Of a stretch of 64,000 nucleotides of DNA, positions 50,901 through 56,900 are shown in pieces. Positions within the stretch are counted from its first letter, which is position 1; each line of letters begins with the position of its first letter. The notes beneath the pieces were generated by a model. That model was not told the DNA's origin and made no database searches. It saw only the letters and a program-made list of their open reading frames with translations. The stretch is taken from the NCBI GenBank assembly GCA_016169945.1, contig JADLSH010000236.1:1488001-1552000 (forward strand). The letters are read 5' to 3'. The position numbers were made by a program, and so were the translations under genes. The DNA comes from Trachythela sp. YZ-2020. Lineage: Eukaryota; Cnidaria; Anthozoa; Malacalcyonacea; Clavulariidae.

Positions 50901-53900
50901 CATATTGTTTTTAATAGCTGGGTCAACCACATCATAAAACTGTGGGCCCAGGATTTTCTTCTACATTATTTGCTATTAGTTTGTTCAGTTGGAGAAAGCA
51001 AGACAAACTTTTTTATAAATTTCTCATCTAATTCTCTTCCAAACTTAACCAAAATTTAACAAATTTGTCCTTGGCCTATTGTCCATTAGTTGTACAAAAT
51101 TCCGTATCAAAATGTTTGATTTTTTTTAGTTATCGTGTTTACAGACACATGCATACATACATTGCGTTAAATTATTATTCTACGCTAACCGTAAAGAATT
51201 GCTTGTACGTTGCCCCCTAAATCGAAAATCAAAAATCGAGCACCGTCAGTCGATGAGGAATATTGTTTTAAATCATCGTGTCAAATGTCATGACGATTGG
51301 ACGTAATGAAGAGCCTTAGGCTTTTTTCGAAGAGCGTCGCCCCCTAACAAGAACAAGAAGATTAGCAGCGATTGGGGACCAGTTCCTGGTCCAAAAATCA
51401 TCAAATTAGTTATTAGTCCAACAAATGCATAAATTCAATACATATCTTTACTTCGTGAAAATCAACCGAAAATGAAAGTACCAGCCAATATACTCCGCTG
51501 CCTGTCTGTGGATTCGCATTTTCCGGGAAGGTTTCGACGACAGCCCGAGAGGATGACGAATCATTCCAGGAAGTACAAGCCCACATTCACAGTAATGCAA
51601 GGCAGCGGAGTATATTCATTTTGATTGATGTTACATGAAGACGGGTTTACCATTTCTACGACAAGTGTATATTAATGAACAAATTGAGGGTTGCTTCGCG
51701 TGTGCCTAAAGGATATAAACAAAATCTCGACGTTTCGAGCTAAAGCCCTTCGTCAGGAGAAATTCATTCAAGAATGATGCATCCCATGTATCAACATTTT
51801 TTATATGATTATGTACTATTGCAGTTAACGACATGGCTACACATTGTTTACCAGCATTCTGTCTAAACTTTCTTGCATCACCTTGGCTAAAATCGGCACA
51901 TATTGTTTTTAATAGCTGGGTCAACCACATCATAAAACTGTGGGCCCAGGATTTTCTTCTACGAAGGGCTTTAGCTCGAAACGTCGAGATTTTGTTTATA
52001 TCCTTTAGGCACACGCGAAGCAACCCTCAATTTGTTCTATATGTCCGTGGCCGACGCTGAATTAAAGTCTGTATATTAATGCATGTTTTATGCATTATAT
52101 TTCACTAATTTTATGAATACTATCAAAGATTATAAGTAACAAGGTAAGGAGTTATTTTTCTAGTCGAAATTGACTCCTCTGCACCCTGTGCAGCTACAGC
52201 GGTTTTTGTGGTTCCATTTCGTTTTCCGCCATATTAACTCCAGTAAAATTCACTCGGGAGGCTTTCTTTCAACATGGCGGCCAAACCGGAAGTCGGCTGA
52301 CAATTTGGCACAGTTTGCACCCCTGAGTGAGCTCTCTGCTCATCTCTATTCTGTGACAAAGGGTCGTATATAAAAGTCAAGGGTCGTATTTTTTAAATAT
52401 TTTTTTGGTTTTGTAGTGTCGAGAGTAAAAATTCGCGGGTAGAAAGCACGAGGGTACTTTAAAATTTATTAATTTAACAAAAATAATTATTTTAACACTA
52501 ATTTTAATTTTTTATATGATAAATTTATGTAAAACATTTCTACCCAAATACAGTAAACGTACATCAACAGTGGCGTACCCAGAACGTTTCCACTGGGGGG
52601 TGCTCATGGCAAAATGACGACACAGGGCAAATGTTAGTTGCTAAGCCTCAACCAGAGCACAGTGTTTATTAGTCTGCCTCGCAGCAAATTTCTATTGGAG
52701 TGAGGGACATGGGGGTCTGGTGGCATGCTTCCCCAGCGAAATGTTTCATTTTTGACACCTCAGAAGTGCGTTTTCCGTGTTTCCTGAGAACCGTTTCTGA
52801 AATTTACCGACAAAGTTACTTTCAAATTCTACGTTTTAACCGACGAAGATAATTTACCTACAGTTTTCGTAAGAACTGGGGGTGTCGCACCCCCCCCCCG
52901 CGCTAGGTACGCCCCTGTTCATCAACTTTCCCGCACATGTTCAAACTTATAAATACCAATCAAAAGCTATAGTCAGATTCCAAACGGGCGTGGTTTATGT
53001 ACTTATTTCATCACAGCAGCCCAGGCAATGATTACAATATACTGACAGTATATTGTTATAAAATGTCCATATATAATGGTTTCAATTTGTATATTTTCAG
53101 GGGGTTCGGGGGAATGCTCCCGGAATGGGTTTTAAAGAGCAGTAATACTAAATAGTCAGTAGATCATTATTTGAATCTCTCTTTCTTCACTGTTATCTTT
53201 TATTTTCTAAGTTGCACGAATCAACTTCATATCAACTAATGCAAAGGGCCTATATTAGCACAGAACTAGTGCACAATTTTGCAGTATTGAGTCGGAGATT
53301 GTGCAGTATTGCATAGCGTACAGGCAGTCAAATGACGTTTTCATTGATCTAAAGGTGAGGTGGAAATTATAATAAGGAAAATGAGACATTGAAAGTCATG
53401 AATGAATGCGAAATAGAAATGAAAAATAAATATACACACCATTTTTCGTTGCGTTTGTCTTTAAGTAGATATTGTGCATGATACTCCATAATTTCCTGTT
53501 ATTATATATTGGTTAAATTTGAAGAGTCGGTCATGTGAGGCGGCCTCTCACAACAACTCCAATACAGGATAAATTTTGAATTTATATTTTATTAACTACA
53601 TAATATATTGTAAAATATTGTATTCTATAGCTAAATATAACTTTACCTATTGCATTTATGGGTGTTTATAATAGAACAATAAATATCAAATGATGGGATT
53701 TTTCCCAGTTATTTACATGATATGAAATAATGAATATGGACTGAAATATATAGGGTACTTATAGCTCTGGGAATAGGTCAGTTATTCTGTTTCTTTATAT
53801 TCTTCAGTAAAACGCTGTTCATGCCATTATAAGATCATTACAGAAACCAACTATTAACTACTATAGATGAAATAACGTGACGAAAATGAAATCAGTGCTT

Positions 53901-56900
53901 AGTGCTATAGCCTAGATCAAAGCTCACGTTAAACGGCAAATGGCAGAGAACGGATTTTCATTGCAGAATTTTCATTAAATCGCCACTTTTGAAATCCTTT
54001 TTTTCTTACTGCATTATAACCATAACTAACAAGTAACAAATCTTTTTTTCTATGATTATAACACAATTTTTCTTTGTCTGCCGTTTGACGAATGAACGTG
54101 AAGGCGTTAACCTCATTTGCATATACTGTATATATCCGCCGTGATAATGATCCTTGGAGCTTAATCCCGGCAATCAACCATTCAATCTCGTACTCCGAGC
54201 CAGCGATCCTATAATACTGAGGCCACCTCGGAAGCCAGGCTCTTTACTTTCGCTCCTCCCCCAAAAAGAAACAGGCTACAGGTACTCGCCGGCGAAAACG
54301 AAAAGGCCGACCTAGACCAGATTTATAATACAACGAGTGTCTTCCCATTGTTCATGTATGTACAGTACAATCTCTCTTCCAACTACGCAAGGTGCCTGAA
54401 TATTTCAGTTAATAGAAACAACAGAAACAACAAAATTATATTTTCATTCACGATGATTCCAGCTCCTCGAGGAAGGCGGCCATTAGTAAGTGTCAATGTT
54501 TCAATGCTTGGTTGTTCAGTTGTATCCACATGTGTTGTCATTAAAGTGACTAAATAATAGAAACATTAAATTTAATTGGTACTAAATTACCTGGCATTTG
54601 AACTGTTTTGTGATATGCCATATGGTAACATGTAGAAGGTGTTAGTAGATGGAATACTCGAACGGAAATTTATATACATTTTTTAGACCAAGCCAGGAGC
54701 AGTTAATATAATATAATATATAAAGATTTATACAGCGCTTAAATTATATAAAATATTCCAAAGCGCTTTACAACAATGAAGTTCTACTATATACAAGCAG
54801 CTAAAATATTAAGAATTAAGGTATAAGTGTCTATAAATCTAAAAGTTAGAATCGAAAGCTTTCTTAAAAAGGAAAGTCTTTAATTGAGATTTAAAACAGT
54901 CAATTGTTTTACTATTTCTAATACCATAAGGTAGCATGTTCCAAATTGACGGAGCTGCATGCACAAATGCTCGATCACCAAGAGTCTTGGCTCTAGTTTT
55001 TGGGATAAAAAGTAGTCCCTGATCATCAGATCTCAGTTGGTAACAGCAGTTCGGTTTTTCTAACAACAGTTCCATAATGTAGCCTGGCGCCATCCATGGA
55101 GAGCTTTATATACCAGGAGTGCAATTTTAAAATCAACACGAAACTTAACAGGCAGCCAGTGAAGGTGCATCAGGACAGGGGTAATATGAGCGCATCTTGG
55201 TATAAGACACGTCACTCTAGCAGCGGCATTGAGAACTCGTTGAAGACGCTGAAGTTGGTATTGGGAATGCCGACCAGGAGAGAATTGCAGTAGTCCAAGT
55301 GTGACGTCACAAAGGCATGTACGAGCGTTTTAGTTGATTCGATGGAGAGGAACTTCCTTATTTGTCGAATGTTGTACAAGCCCTAAATGCTTTGCTGCAA
55401 ACCTTGCCCACATGGACATTCATAGACATATGTTCGTCAAACCACGAACCTAAATTTCGGACTTCTTGTACAGGTTTTATATCAGCATCACCAACTTCAA
55501 TCGAGTCGATTGTAACCTTAGACAGCTGCTGGCGAGTTCCAATTATCAAGAATTCCGTTTTAGTGTCGTTAAACATTAATTTATGTGAAACTAACCAAGC
55601 ACGAACTTCGACGATGCAATTATTAATAGTTTGAATAGCTTGATCTTGGACAACGGGTGACTCAGGACGGAAAGATAAATAAAGTTGAGTGTCATCTGCA
55701 TACCCATGGGAAGAAGGTAGATGCCTGTTAATAATCTGGAACAGTTGAGACACGTATAATAGGAAAAGGACCGGTCCAAGACAGCTTCCTTGTGGAACTC
55801 CACAGTTCAGCGGAAAATTGGCGGAAAACTTTTGCTTAATATTAATACGCTGCTTTCTACAGGAGAGAAACGACTTAATCCACTTTAAGGCATTTCCGAT
55901 CACACCAAATTCTAACTTCAATATATCCGTCAGAATTTCATGATCAATGGTGGCAGCGAAAAATGCACTTGCGATTCCGGTGCAGCGCAATGTGCAGCGC
56001 AATGTTCGGCGCAATGTGCGGCGAAATGTGCGGCGCAATGTGCGGCGCAATGTGCAGCGCAATGTGCAGCGCAATGTTCGGCGCAATGTGCGGCGAAATG
56101 TGCGGCGCAATGTGCGGCGCAATGTGCGGCGCAAAGTGCGGCGCAATATGCGGCGCAATGTGCAACGCAATGTGCGGCGCAATGTGCAACGCAATGTGCG
56201 GCGCAATGCGGCGCAATGTGCGGCGCAATGTGCGCAACACAATGTGCGGCGCAATGTGCGGCGCAATGTGCGGCGCAATGTGCGGCGCAATGTGCGGCGC
56301 AATGTGCGGCGCAATGTGCGGCGCAATGTGCGGCGCAATGTGCGGCGCAATGTGCGGCGCAATGTGCGGCGCAATGTGCGGCGCAATGTGCGGCGCAATG
56401 TGCGGCGCAATGTGCGGCGCAATGTGCGGCGCAATGTGCGGCGCAATGTGCAGCGCAATGTGCAGCGCAATGTGCAGCGCAATGTGCAGCGCAATGTGCA
56501 GCGCAATGTGCAGCGCAATGTGCAGCGCAATGTGCAGCGCAATGTGCAGCGCAATGTGCAGCGCAATGTGCAGCGCAATGTGCAGCGCAATGTGCAGCGC
56601 TCTAACCAACTGAGCTACAGAGTCCGGTTGCTGAGTATTAACCGAAAGTTCGGTATATAAGATGGGAGGGATACCAGTATATGGTGTATGGGTGAATATC
56701 AAGATTTTCTCGGCATCTCGTTCGATAGGATTAATAGTAGAAGGTGTTAGTAGATGATATAATCTTCTTATTATACATATAATTAGACATACTGTAGCTT
56801 CTTAATGTGCAAATTATGCAAACAATAGTACTTTTTAAGCTGATACCTAGCATCTTTCACTAGTTTCTGATGAGCTAGGTCGTAGACGACGAAAGCTTAA

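Noticed and set aside
55358..56590. A 410-codon minus frame joining CTLR repeats to reverse transcriptase
   Set aside because: The repeat part is the 12-bp minisatellite in a SINE. It is in frame with the LINE only by chance.
55940..56702. Several 216-252-codon Ala/Gln/Cys- or His/Ile-rich frames
   Set aside because: All are readings of the same 12-bp minisatellite.
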